The notes under the pieces were generated by a model, which was not told the origin of the DNA, did not search any database, and was given only the letters and a program-made list of their open reading frames with translations. DNA of 33,237 nt from an uncultured Bacteroidota bacterium (GTDB taxonomy: Bacteria; Bacteroidota; Bacteroidia; JABEUT01): contig CAIPDV010000071.1 in NCBI GenBank assembly GCA_903863935.1, forward strand, positions 1-33,237. The letters are read 5' to 3'. Within the stretch, counting starts at the first letter, position 1. Each line of letters starts with the position of its first letter. Shown piece after piece: positions 8,754-16,121 of this stretch. A program made the translations under genes and the position numbers.

Positions 8754-10631
8754 GTGGCTGTGGCTATAAAAAAGAAACCGGTTCAATCTGCTCTGCTTAA
8801 AAAGCCTGCCCCTGCCATTTTTAATTTTCAGGGTAAAGTAAAATATGCGATCCTCGCTATCCTTGCAATATGTTTTTATGCCAACTCATTTTCCAATGAA
8901 TATGTGCTGGATGATGAAGCCATTATTCAGCACAATGAATATGTTCAGAAAGGGTTCTCAGGCATCGGGAAAATCCTTACCAGTGATGCGTATGACAGCT
9001 ATTTTAAGCAAACCCAGGCCAATCAACATCTCGCCGGAGGCCGATATCGTCCGTTGTCGATCGTTTTGTTTGCAGTTGAGCATCAGTTATGGGGAGAGTC
9101 ACCGCAAAGCAGGCATGTTGTAAATATTCTGCTTTATGTTTTATGTGTGCTTGCTATATTTTATTTTCTGCGGAATTATTTGTTGAAAAAAATGTCTTAC
9201 GGCGAGGACATTGCATTTATATCGGCTATCCTCTTCACAATACATCCTATACATACGGAGGTTGTTGCCAACATTAAAAGTTCCGATGAAATTCTTTCCA
9301 TGTTATTCATCATGCTCACCTTTATTTTTAGTATTAAATACAGGGAGACTAAAAAGAAAAATTCACTTATAATTGCTTTGGCCGCTCTTTTCTTAGCTTT
9401 ACTTGCAAAGGAGTACGCATTGACTCTTGTGTTGCTACTACCACTTTTATTTGCGCTTTATTTCAAAGAGAAGATTTTAAAAGCTGTAGTGAGTTCACTG
9501 CCTTATTTTGGGATAATCCTATTGTATATTGTTGTTCGCATTGGGGCAATTGGGTTTCCACACCAGGCAGGGCAGCTTGATATTTTAAATGATCCGTATC
9601 TGTTAGCAACACCACTGCAAAAAATTGCATCAGAGATTTTTGTCTTGGTACGGTATTTAGGTATGTTGATTTTTCCTTATCCGCTGGCTGCCGATTATGG
9701 ATTTGCCCAAATACCTTATAGCAGTTTTGCAAGCCCTTTTGTATGGTTGAGTGTATTGGTTTATGGAGGAGTTATTTACTGGGGAATAAATTTATACAGG
9801 CAAAAAAACATGCTTGCATTCCCGGTTTTTTTCTTCCTCTTTAATTTATTAATGATCTCGAATTTCATTCTGAACATTGGTACTACCATGGGAGAGCGGC
9901 TCATATTTCATTCTTCACTTGGGTTTGTAATTATTGGAGGATGGGGACTTGTTAACCTAACAAAAAAATTGAATGCACCTCAAAAAAAGCTAATTATAAC
10001 CAGCGTACTCGGAGTATTAATACTTGTATGTTTTATAGAAACAATTAACCGCAACAACGACTGGAAAAGCAATTTCACTCTTTTTACAAAGGATGTGAAA
10101 ACGGTTCCGAATAGTGTTCTGGCAAATAATAAAGCGGGACTTGAATATGTGAATTTAAGTGAGACTATAAAGGATACGGTTAAGTCAGATTCTATTGCCC
10201 ATAAAGGGATTCTGTATTTGAAGCATGCTGTTCAACTGGATGAATCGGACGTGAACGGATATTTAAATTTAGGTATTGGTTATTGCCAGTTAATAGAACC
10301 TGATTCGGCCAAGTATTTTTGGGATATTGCAAAAAGACTTTACCCTGAAGAACAGCACCTGACCGACTATTATGCCCTCGTTGAAAAAATATTGTTTTAC
10401 AAAGGGCAGAAATATGGCGGGCAGAGAAACTTTAAGTTATCTATTCATGAGTTTGAAACTGGAATACAAGTTGACTCAACCAATGCAGATATGTGGTTCT
10501 ATCTTGGCGGAACATTCTTCAACAGCCAGCAGTTTGATTCGGCAAAACATGCCTGGCTTAAAGTAAAACAGCTAAATCCTAATTATCCTGATTTGAATCG
10601 GTGTCTGCAGATGCTACAGACGGGACAGTAA
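8754..10631 (+). CDS. TMTC-like GT-C membrane protein with TPRs, copy 4
   Basis: A 625-residue paralogue that starts at GTG, 14 bases after copy 3. An ATG two bases upstream is in another frame and stops at once. The Asp pair is at 53-54 (VLDDEAIIQHNEYV); GGRYRPLSIV, HPIHTEVVANIKSSDE, LAKEYA and GTTMGERLIFHSSLG are all kept. The TPR region covers roughly residues 480-620 and ends with FDSAKHAWLKVKQLNPNYPD. It closes the five-gene operon. Its last 53 bases overlap, on the opposite strand, the 3' end of the GyrA-CTD-like gene. Confidence 0.7.
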   Translation: MAVAIKKKPVQSALLKKPAPAIFNFQGKVKYAILAILAICFYANSFSNEYVLDDEAIIQHNEYVQKGFSGIGKILTSDAYDSYFKQTQANQHLAGGRYRPLSIVLFAVEHQLWGESPQSRHVVNILLYVLCVLAIFYFLRNYLLKKMSYGEDIAFISAILFTIHPIHTEVVANIKSSDEILSMLFIMLTFIFSIKYRETKKKNSLIIALAALFLALLAKEYALTLVLLLPLLFALYFKEKILKAVVSSLPYFGIILLYIVVRIGAIGFPHQAGQLDILNDPYLLATPLQKIASEIFVLVRYLGMLIFPYPLAADYGFAQIPYSSFASPFVWLSVLVYGGVIYWGINLYRQKNMLAFPVFFFLFNLLMISNFILNIGTTMGERLIFHSSLGFVIIGGWGLVNLTKKLNAPQKKLIITSVLGVLILVCFIETINRNNDWKSNFTLFTKDVKTVPNSVLANNKAGLEYVNLSETIKDTVKSDSIAHKGILYLKHAVQLDESDVNGYLNLGIGYCQLIEPDSAKYFWDIAKRLYPEEQHLTDYYALVEKILFYKGQKYGGQRNFKLSIHEFETGIQVDSTNADMWFYLGGTFFNSQQFDSAKHAWLKVKQLNPNYPDLNRCLQMLQTGQ

Positions 10632-11223
10632 CACTGTTAAACTCATCTCCCGGCTTCAGGTAATATCCTACAGTATTCAAGCCTTTGCGGTAATATTCAG
10701 GGTCGGCAAATTTCACACCCTCTAATTTTTTTACTTTCAAAACAGTACTGCCATCTTTTGCTTTCACTACATGAAAGCCTTTGGTGGTTCTGCTACCCAC
10801 AGGATTTATCTGGCTGGTATTGAATAGGACTACTTTATTGATACTGCTTAATGCCACCAGGTCAATATCATCTATAACATGTTCAATAAAAATCAATTTT
10901 GATTCGTTGTTATAAGCACTATTAAGTTTCTTGCGCTTGGTTTCGGTTTCATAACTTGAGAAGTTAATTTTAGCAACCTTACCATTTTCAAATGCGGCTA
11001 TCAGGTAACCAGAGTAGGTTGAGGTGCCGGTCATGTAAATGGGTTTTTCGCCAGCCTCAAATAATATCTGACTTAATATCTGGCTATTGCTGCTGAAAGA
11101 TGTGTTTTGCACTTTATAAACATTATAAAATGTTGTAAATACAAGCACTTCGGAATAGGTGAGAACATTGCTGTCTATTTTTATTTTTACTTCAGGTTGA
11201 TGCTGTAAATCGTGTGTTTCCAT
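10579..11223 (-). CDS. Stand-alone GyrA C-terminal pinwheel-like protein
   Basis: A 214-residue protein with no breakage or winged-helix domain. Two segments align by eye with blades of the DNA gyrase A C-terminal beta-pinwheel. One reads GYLIAAFENGKVAKINFSSY and runs to a conserved Asp-Asp-x-Asp. The other reads LVALSSINKVVLFNTSQI and continues with NPVGSRTTKGFHVVK; the matching part of E. coli GyrA has the same SEI-x-x-VGR-x-TQG layout. In gyrase this domain wraps DNA. On its own it may bind or bend DNA, or have been taken over for another role. It ends in an acidic Ser/Asp tail. It converges on and overlaps the fourth TMTC-like gene by 53 bases and diverges from the DinB-like gene. A weak -7 box (TACTTTTA on the minus strand, 11249-11256) lies upstream. 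Confidence 0.6.
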   Translation of the reverse strand: METHDLQHQPEVKIKIDSNVLTYSEVLVFTTFYNVYKVQNTSFSSNSQILSQILFEAGEKPIYMTGTSTYSGYLIAAFENGKVAKINFSSYETETKRKKLNSAYNNESKLIFIEHVIDDIDLVALSSINKVVLFNTSQINPVGSRTTKGFHVVKAKDGSTVLKVKKLEGVKFADPEYYRKGLNTVGYYLKPGDEFNSVTVPSVASADTDSNQDN

Positions 11224-11263
11224 ATGTTTTTGATGTGTTTAGTCAGGTTAAAAGTAGATAATA

Positions 11264-11293
11264 TTTGAATTCCGGGAAATTCTGTTATTTTTG
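11264..11293 (+). promoter_or_regulatory. Promoter of DinB-like gene
   Basis: A TTTG at 11264-11267 (-33) and TATTTTTG at 11286-11293 (-7) are separated by 18 bases, a good match to the Bacteroidota housekeeping promoter. Transcription would start near 11300, 13 bases before the ATG at 11313. This rules out the longer in-frame start at 11265, which overlaps the -33 box. Confidence 0.6.
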
Positions 11294-11312
11294 TATCAGT
11301 AAATCTATCGCC

Positions 11313-11837
11313 ATGAGATTTGACCTGCACAAATCCATCGAAATTTTAGAACGGACCCCATTTGTCATTGAAGCAATGATTAAAGGCATTTCTGATGAAT
11401 GGACCAAAAGCAATGAAGGCCCGGAAACCTGGAGTGTTTATGACATTGTCGGGCATCTCGTTCATGGAGAGAAAACGGATTGGCTAACCCGAATGGAAAT
11501 TATTCTTTCGGAAAATGCCAATAAGAAATTTATTCCTTTTGACCGTTTTGCACAAGTGAAAGAAAGTCGTGGAAAGTCTTTGTCCATGCTGATAGAAGAG
11601 TTTAAAACCTTGCGGAAAAAGAATATTGTTAAACTGCGCCTTAAACGTATTGACTCTACAGAATTACTAAAACGTGGAATACATCCCGAGTTCGGAAAGG
11701 TAACTTTGAAACAACTTCTTTCAACGTGGGTAGTACACGATTTGAATCACATTGCCCAAATTTCTAGAGTGATGGCAAAGCAATATAAACCGGAAGTGGG
11801 CCCCTGGGTAGAGTACTTGCCTATATTGAACAAGTAA
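11313..11837 (+). CDS. DinB-fold (DinB_2/DUF664-like) protein
   Basis: A 174-residue four-helix-bundle protein of the DinB/YfiT superfamily. The features are a helix with the WSVYDIVGHLVHGE motif near residue 50 and a C-terminal helix with HDLNHIAQISRV near 140. The His residues in these helices are the metal-binding ones in this family. Members are mostly uncharacterised; some are thiol transferases or damage-induced proteins, and nothing here picks a substrate. The start is set by the promoter at 11264-11293. The gene stops 16 bases before the convergent DoxX-like gene. Confidence 0.75.
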   Translation: MRFDLHKSIEILERTPFVIEAMIKGISDEWTKSNEGPETWSVYDIVGHLVHGEKTDWLTRMEIILSENANKKFIPFDRFAQVKESRGKSLSMLIEEFKTLRKKNIVKLRLKRIDSTELLKRGIHPEFGKVTLKQLLSTWVVHDLNHIAQISRVMAKQYKPEVGPWVEYLPILNK

Positions 11838-11853
11838 AGAAATACTGTAAATA

Positions 11854-13119
11854 TTAATATTGGTCAATAGTCCAATGGAACTGCGTTTGAAAGACCGGAA
11901 GTTTGCTAAGGTCTATCTTCTTCAAGTTGATTTGTATAGAATCACCCTTAATGCAACCTGATAATCTAAGTGTGCTATCATTCACTTTTTCATAGTTTAA
12001 ATGATTCAATAGCGTATCATTTTTTGTGCCATAATAAAATGCCTTGTGAATGGTGTCTGCCGAAAACATATAATCTCGCATGGATTCATCCATAAACTGA
12101 ATTATTAAGTATCCCCTTCGGTGAATGAACATGCGTTTCCAGCGGTACTTATCTGTTTCCAATGGTGGTAGTGTATCATGGTTTTCAATAAATGAACTAA
12201 CATGATAGGCCCCATGAAATAGTGGTCTGGGGGCTAAATCGTCATTAAAATTTTTGGCTTTTACATAATCAGAAAGCCCGTCAAAAAGGATGAAAAGAAT
12301 AACTAATGTTTTGCAGGTCAGGTAAAGGATTCGAAACTGCTTTGGATATTCATAATGTAATGAAGAACTACCCGGATTGTTTTCACTTTTGAAGAAGAAA
12401 ATAAAAAGGCTTTTTAGATTGGGTAGAATAATCAGCGCAGATAAAAGTAAAAGAAATGAACAGTAAACTTTTACTGAGATATCATAGCTGAAATTAATTA
12501 GGAGCACGTTCACCAATACTGCGATAGATAGCAAGGCACCCAACAGAGTTGTCTTCCTGAAGAGTAAGAGTATTCCTGCAATAACTTCAATTACCCCCAG
12601 GAAAACGGTATATGAATATGAAATCCCCATGGTGCTCCAATATAAAAGGTCGTGTGGGGTATTGCCCAGTGTTGTAAAGAGTGTATTGGGTTCCGGGGTA
12701 TAGAATTGCCACTTGAAAACTTTATTAAAGCCATAATCCAATAATTGGATGGCCAGATAGTAACGGATTACAATCATGAATCCTGCAAGTAGCTTTTGGT
12801 AGGAGTTCAATTTTTTGTCAATTATCCCCCAAATGAATCCGCCTAGTAAGGCAAGGACAAATAGATTAAATACGTGCAGATACATTCCGGTTGAATCGGA
12901 TATTATCTGAAATATGTACTTATGCCCGATATTGAAAAGATACCTTCCAGACAAACGAACCAGATATTCAAAGTACGGGCTTACGCATTTTCCCATATCA
13001 GGAATATAAGTGTGTTCAAAAGGTATTGTTATAATGAGCAGTATTACAAACACAAATGCGAATCGGAAAGGTAACTTTTTCATAAGCTTAAAATTGAAGA
13101 TTGTTGTTTCTTTTGACAT
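11854..13119 (-). CDS. DoxX-like membrane protein with soluble C-terminus
   Basis: A ~421-residue membrane protein. After a first TM segment come a periplasmic loop and a set of hydrophobic helices. The region around YGFNKVFKWQF and then VIEVIAGILLLFRKTTLLGA resembles DoxX/terminal-oxidase-associated four-helix proteins, here with extra N-terminal helices. The last ~130 residues after the final TM (about 280 on) are soluble and probably face the periplasm. The longest frame begins at a TTG (13125). ATGs at 13119 and 13083 are both possible; the second begins MKKLPFRFAFVFV and looks more like a natural membrane-protein start. No function is assigned beyond the family likeness. Confidence 0.6.
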   Translation of the reverse strand: MSKETTIFNFKLMKKLPFRFAFVFVILLIITIPFEHTYIPDMGKCVSPYFEYLVRLSGRYLFNIGHKYIFQIISDSTGMYLHVFNLFVLALLGGFIWGIIDKKLNSYQKLLAGFMIVIRYYLAIQLLDYGFNKVFKWQFYTPEPNTLFTTLGNTPHDLLYWSTMGISYSYTVFLGVIEVIAGILLLFRKTTLLGALLSIAVLVNVLLINFSYDISVKVYCSFLLLLSALIILPNLKSLFIFFFKSENNPGSSSLHYEYPKQFRILYLTCKTLVILFILFDGLSDYVKAKNFNDDLAPRPLFHGAYHVSSFIENHDTLPPLETDKYRWKRMFIHRRGYLIIQFMDESMRDYMFSADTIHKAFYYGTKNDTLLNHLNYEKVNDSTLRLSGCIKGDSIQINLKKIDLSKLPVFQTQFHWTIDQY

Positions 13120-13165
13120 AGGCAAATGTAGTGTGCCTCAGCAGGAAATGCTCTTGCATAATGCT

Positions 13166-13246
13166 TGTGCAACATTGTAAAATAATGTGCAATTATTGTG
13201 CATTGAAAAAATTAGGATTAAGATCATTCTATCCTGAATATTGCAC
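13166..13246. repeat. Phased TGTGCA half-sites upstream of 13274 gene
   Basis: TGTGCA occurs at 13166-13171, 13186-13191 and 13197-13202, spaced 20 and 11 bases, that is about two and one helical turns. An inverted TTGCAC lies at 13241-13246. These sit between the divergent DoxX-like gene and the small secreted protein gene, so they may be operator sites for either. This is inferred from spacing only. Confidence 0.35.
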
Positions 13247-13273
13247 TAATTAATAACCAATAAATTTTTTACC

Positions 13274-13591
13274 ATGAAAACAATCATTCTATTTTTGGGG
13301 CTAACAACAGCCATGGCAACAACGGCCTTTTCCCAAACTAAATTAATTGCCCTAAGAAGTCACAGCGGGGCGAATTCTGAATTTGATCCCGGTGCGGAAG
13401 GAAATTATGGGAATGTTCCGATTTATATTCGTACCCCGGATCAGGAAAAAAGGGATGCTTTTGAGAAAGCTTTGCGTGATAGCATTGCTAAAGTTAATGC
13501 AGATAGTGCTAGGAGGGCTTCCGATGCTCAAAGAGCAAGAGATAGTGCTGCTGCGTCAAGAGGCAGAAAGGGTGGCAAGAAAAGGAAGTAG
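13274..13591 (+). CDS. Small secreted basic protein, unknown
   Basis: A 105-residue protein with a clear signal peptide (cleavage likely after TTAFSQ). A middle section has Gly and Pro residues, then a long highly charged helix from about residue 55 rich in Arg, Asp, Ala and Ser. It ends in a strongly basic Gly/Lys/Arg tail. The charged part could form a coiled coil or bind nucleic acid or polysaccharide, but no family is recognised. Composition and leader make it a likely real gene. The intergenic region before it holds the TGTGCA repeats. Confidence 0.6.
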   Translation: MKTIILFLGLTTAMATTAFSQTKLIALRSHSGANSEFDPGAEGNYGNVPIYIRTPDQEKRDAFEKALRDSIAKVNADSARRASDAQRARDSAAASRGRKGGKKRK

Positions 13592-13651
13592 TATGGTCTT
13601 ATCTAAAAGTAGGGTAGAGGTTGGAGGCAATCTTTGCCCTGCTTTTTTTCG

Positions 13652-13659
13652 TATATTTG
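13652..13659 (+). promoter_or_regulatory. -7 box for the 13680 gene
   Basis: TATATTTG fits TAnnTTTG and lies 20 bases before the ATG at 13680. A TTTG at 13633-13636 is only 15 bases upstream, shorter than usual, so the -33 element is uncertain. Confidence 0.45.
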
Positions 13660-13679
13660 GATAAGTAAAAAATACTGAA

Positions 13680-14006
13680 ATGCGACTAGTAATATGTATT
13701 CTATTTTTATCCCTATTAACTTCATTCGGAGAGGCCCAGCAACTAAAAAATGTGCCGCTAAGTTTCTTGAATAATAATCAGCCTTCAAGGCTTACTATTT
13801 TTGAGAATCTTCCATCCACTAATGGAGTAAATTTAAGTCTGATTAAAACCGTAGACACTAAATACCCGGAACTTTATAATAATATCTCCTGTCAACAGCC
13901 GTTGCCAAAAGGAGCTATCTTTTGCCGAATGGAAGATGTCATTCACGCTCATTTAAACTTTTGGGTGAAGTTCAGAATGGGAACTGATGACAGGTATAGC
14001 AATTGA
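13680..14006 (+). CDS. Small secreted protein, unknown
   Basis: A 108-residue protein with a signal peptide (MRLVICILFLSLLTSFGEAQ, cleavage after GEAQ). The mature part is about 88 residues with two Cys (in NISCQQ and IFCRME), which could form a disulphide. No family is recognised. It has its own -7 box at 13652-13659, and a possible terminator follows the stop. It is convergent with the minus-strand DUF1800 operon. Confidence 0.55.
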   Translation: MRLVICILFLSLLTSFGEAQQLKNVPLSFLNNNQPSRLTIFENLPSTNGVNLSLIKTVDTKYPELYNNISCQQPLPKGAIFCRMEDVIHAHLNFWVKFRMGTDDRYSN

Positions 14007-14012
14007 ATAGGT

Positions 14013-14031
14013 AAAGCGGTTACTGCTTTTT
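14013..14031 (+). terminator. Possible intrinsic terminator after 13680 gene
   Basis: AAAGCGG and CTGCTTT (14013-14019 and 14023-14029) can pair, with one G-U and a 3-base loop, and are followed by T residues. The stem is short. It overlaps the 3' end of the small minus-strand ORF at 14020-14163. Confidence 0.35.
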
Positions 14032-14163
14032 CTTCCTGTTCATCCTTACAAGTAGAAAAACTCCAAGTCCTGCAAGGGCTAGGTAAAATAGACCTTTTCC
14101 AACAAGTTTCCCTCGTTCGTAGCTTGAATAAACAAGTATAAGTTGATGCAATATATATATCAT
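14020..14163 (-). CDS. 47-residue single-TM peptide
   Basis: A short ORF read on the minus strand: ATG at 14163-14161 and TAA at 14022-14020. The product starts MIYILHQLILVYSSYERGKL. It has a second hydrophobic stretch (about residues 24-40, GLFYLALAGLGVFLLV) and a positively charged end (RMNRKKKQ). The layout, a membrane helix followed by a basic tail, is that of many real small membrane proteins. It begins 5 bases after the stop of the outer-membrane barrel gene and so would be the last gene of the DUF1800 operon. Function is unknown. Confidence 0.45.
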   Translation of the reverse strand: MIYILHQLILVYSSYERGKLVGKGLFYLALAGLGVFLLVRMNRKKKQ

Positions 14164-14168
14164 ATTAT

Positions 14169-14894
14169 TTACACATCATTCTTAGTAAGATGATGTTTGT
14201 GTTTCTTTTTGAAGAGATACCCTACAGAAATATAATAGAGTGTGCTTTTTTCTGGTGTATACGTTTCTGAAATATTGGTACCGGGCAAATAAATGGTAGA
14301 TGTCCTGTTTTTAAGAAAATCAAATAAGTAATATTTGAAACGTATGTAAGAACCACTGTGAAAGCGCAATTCACCAAAGACTGAAGGGTTAAATAAATTC
14401 ACATCCTGGGAAGAGAAGAGCGGATCATTAATGATGGATTTGCCACCATTGTATAATACTTTCTGTTTAAATGCAAACATGCATTCAGCTTCAGCCCCAG
14501 CGGCAATATAAGTACCCGATGGCATATTGCCCAACTTAAAAGCAAGCGGTACGCCAACGCTATAGGAACGCTGTTTAATGGTAGCATCGTATGAATCCGA
14601 CAGTTTATTAATGAAGCCCACATTTATAATGGAGAATCCGGTGTACATACCAAACGCTTTTCCAAAATCATAATGGAACTGATGTTGTACGTGAAAAAAA
14701 CACGTAAAGCGCAAAACACTGGCAAGGTCCTTTCCACCGTCATTCACGTTACCGCCTGAGAATATCAACTCTGCGCCCGACATTCCATACCATGTATTTA
14801 CAGGAGCTGCATTCATCTGCGCAGGTGTTAGTTCCTGAGCTTTGGTTGCAAATACGCTTAAAACAATAATTGCCGTTACTACTATTCTTTTCAT
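14169..14894 (-). CDS. Outer-membrane beta-barrel protein (PorT-like fold)
   Basis: A 241-residue protein with a signal peptide (ends ATKAQ). Alternating-hydrophobic strands include YIRFKYYLFDFL and a final strand YYISVGYLF, as in small Bacteroidota beta-barrels (outer membrane beta-barrel/PorT-like domain). A tail of about 12 residues rich in His and Lys follows the last strand, so the protein does not end in the usual terminal aromatic residue. It starts 9 bases after the DUF1501 stop, so it is probably co-transcribed with DUF1800 and DUF1501. It may help that pair at the cell surface; this is inferred from position only. Confidence 0.6.
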   Translation of the reverse strand: MKRIVVTAIIVLSVFATKAQELTPAQMNAAPVNTWYGMSGAELIFSGGNVNDGGKDLASVLRFTCFFHVQHQFHYDFGKAFGMYTGFSIINVGFINKLSDSYDATIKQRSYSVGVPLAFKLGNMPSGTYIAAGAEAECMFAFKQKVLYNGGKSIINDPLFSSQDVNLFNPSVFGELRFHSGSYIRFKYYLFDFLKNRTSTIYLPGTNISETYTPEKSTLYYISVGYLFKKKHKHHLTKNDV

Positions 14895-14903
14895 ACTTCT
14901 TTA

Positions 14904-16118
14904 TTACACAAAATTCATCAATTCAAACTTTTTACCAAGCACTTTTTCGGAACCTGTTCCCAAAACCTTTTCCAGCAAAGTGGCATATACTTGCCTGAAA
15001 TCGGTATTATAAACTAAATCACCTTCATCCAGGTTTTGCAGGTCAGCCATTGGGTTGTAAATACCGGCTTTGTTGAGTTTTCCTCCAATTACATAAATAT
15101 TATTTGCCGTGCCATGGTCGGTTCCACCACTTGCATTTTGAGCTACACGGCGACCAAATTCGGAGAAGGTCATAATTACGGTGTCATCAAATTTACTGTT
15201 GTCTTTTAAATCCTGGCAAAGCATATTCAACCCTTCGGAAAGACTCTTCAGCGCCCTGCTCTGTTGGCCTTTCTGGGCCACATGTGTATCGAATCCGGAT
15301 AATGAAATATAATAGACCGAGGAATCGCAACCTGAACAAATCAGCTCAGCAATTGTTTTCAGTCGGTTGCCAAAAGCATTATTTGGGTATATACGCGAAG
15401 ATTTAAATGTTTTTGAGTGCGCATAAATATAATCGGCTGATTCCATCGTTTCTGCCAGTGTTTTTTGTAAATACTCAACCTCGGGATGATCGCTATTGGC
15501 TTTGTAATTATTTGCAACTCCTCTGATAATCGGGTTTTGAGATGTACTATGCAACAAGTTCGGATTGCTGAATGCAAGTCCTTTCATTACATCTCCTTTA
15601 AGGGAAAGACTTAGTGTATCGTCAAGTTCTACAGCAGAAAATGGTTTAGCACAGGTTCCGCTGCATGTTGCATCGAGATACCTTCCCACCCAACCGGAGT
15701 ATACATATTGGTTTTCTTCGCTGGCGGATTGCCATATATCCATGCTCCTGAAGTGGGAACGGTTTGGGTTCGGGTATCCAACTGAATTTATGATTGCCAG
15801 ATTACCATTGTTAAACAAATCTGCAAAGCCTTTCAGATTGCTGTTCAGGGCTACCTCATCTGTTATTTTAATAATATCATCATCTTTCAAACCGAGGGAT
15901 GGGCGAGCTTTGTAGTACAAATCATTCCGGAACGGAATTACACAATTCAGACCGTCATTACCACCCGATAATTGAACCACAACGAGGCGTTTACCTGATG
16001 GATTTACAGGCATGGTATAAAGTCCATTTTTGTTAAGTCCAAACGCTTTTAAAAAGCTAGGAACCATCATTGATGCGGATGCAAGTGCTGAATTCCTTAT
16101 GAAATCTCTCCTATTCAT
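14904..16118 (-). CDS. DUF1501 family protein, Tat-type leader
   Basis: A 404-residue protein starting MNRRDFIRNSALASASMM, a twin-Arg leader typical for DUF1501. Family landmarks are VVQLSGGNDGLNCVIPFRND near residue 50, SGFDTH near 275, and FSEFGRRVAQNASGGTDHGT near 320. DUF1501 belongs to the sulfatase/alkaline-phosphatase-like superfamily, but its activity is not established. It is encoded 3 bases after the DUF1800 gene, the usual arrangement in Bacteroidota and Planctomycetes. The product is presumably exported folded by Tat. Confidence 0.9.
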   Translation of the reverse strand: MNRRDFIRNSALASASMMVPSFLKAFGLNKNGLYTMPVNPSGKRLVVVQLSGGNDGLNCVIPFRNDLYYKARPSLGLKDDDIIKITDEVALNSNLKGFADLFNNGNLAIINSVGYPNPNRSHFRSMDIWQSASEENQYVYSGWVGRYLDATCSGTCAKPFSAVELDDTLSLSLKGDVMKGLAFSNPNLLHSTSQNPIIRGVANNYKANSDHPEVEYLQKTLAETMESADYIYAHSKTFKSSRIYPNNAFGNRLKTIAELICSGCDSSVYYISLSGFDTHVAQKGQQSRALKSLSEGLNMLCQDLKDNSKFDDTVIMTFSEFGRRVAQNASGGTDHGTANNIYVIGGKLNKAGIYNPMADLQNLDEGDLVYNTDFRQVYATLLEKVLGTGSEKVLGKKFELMNFV

Positions 16119-16121
16119 AAC

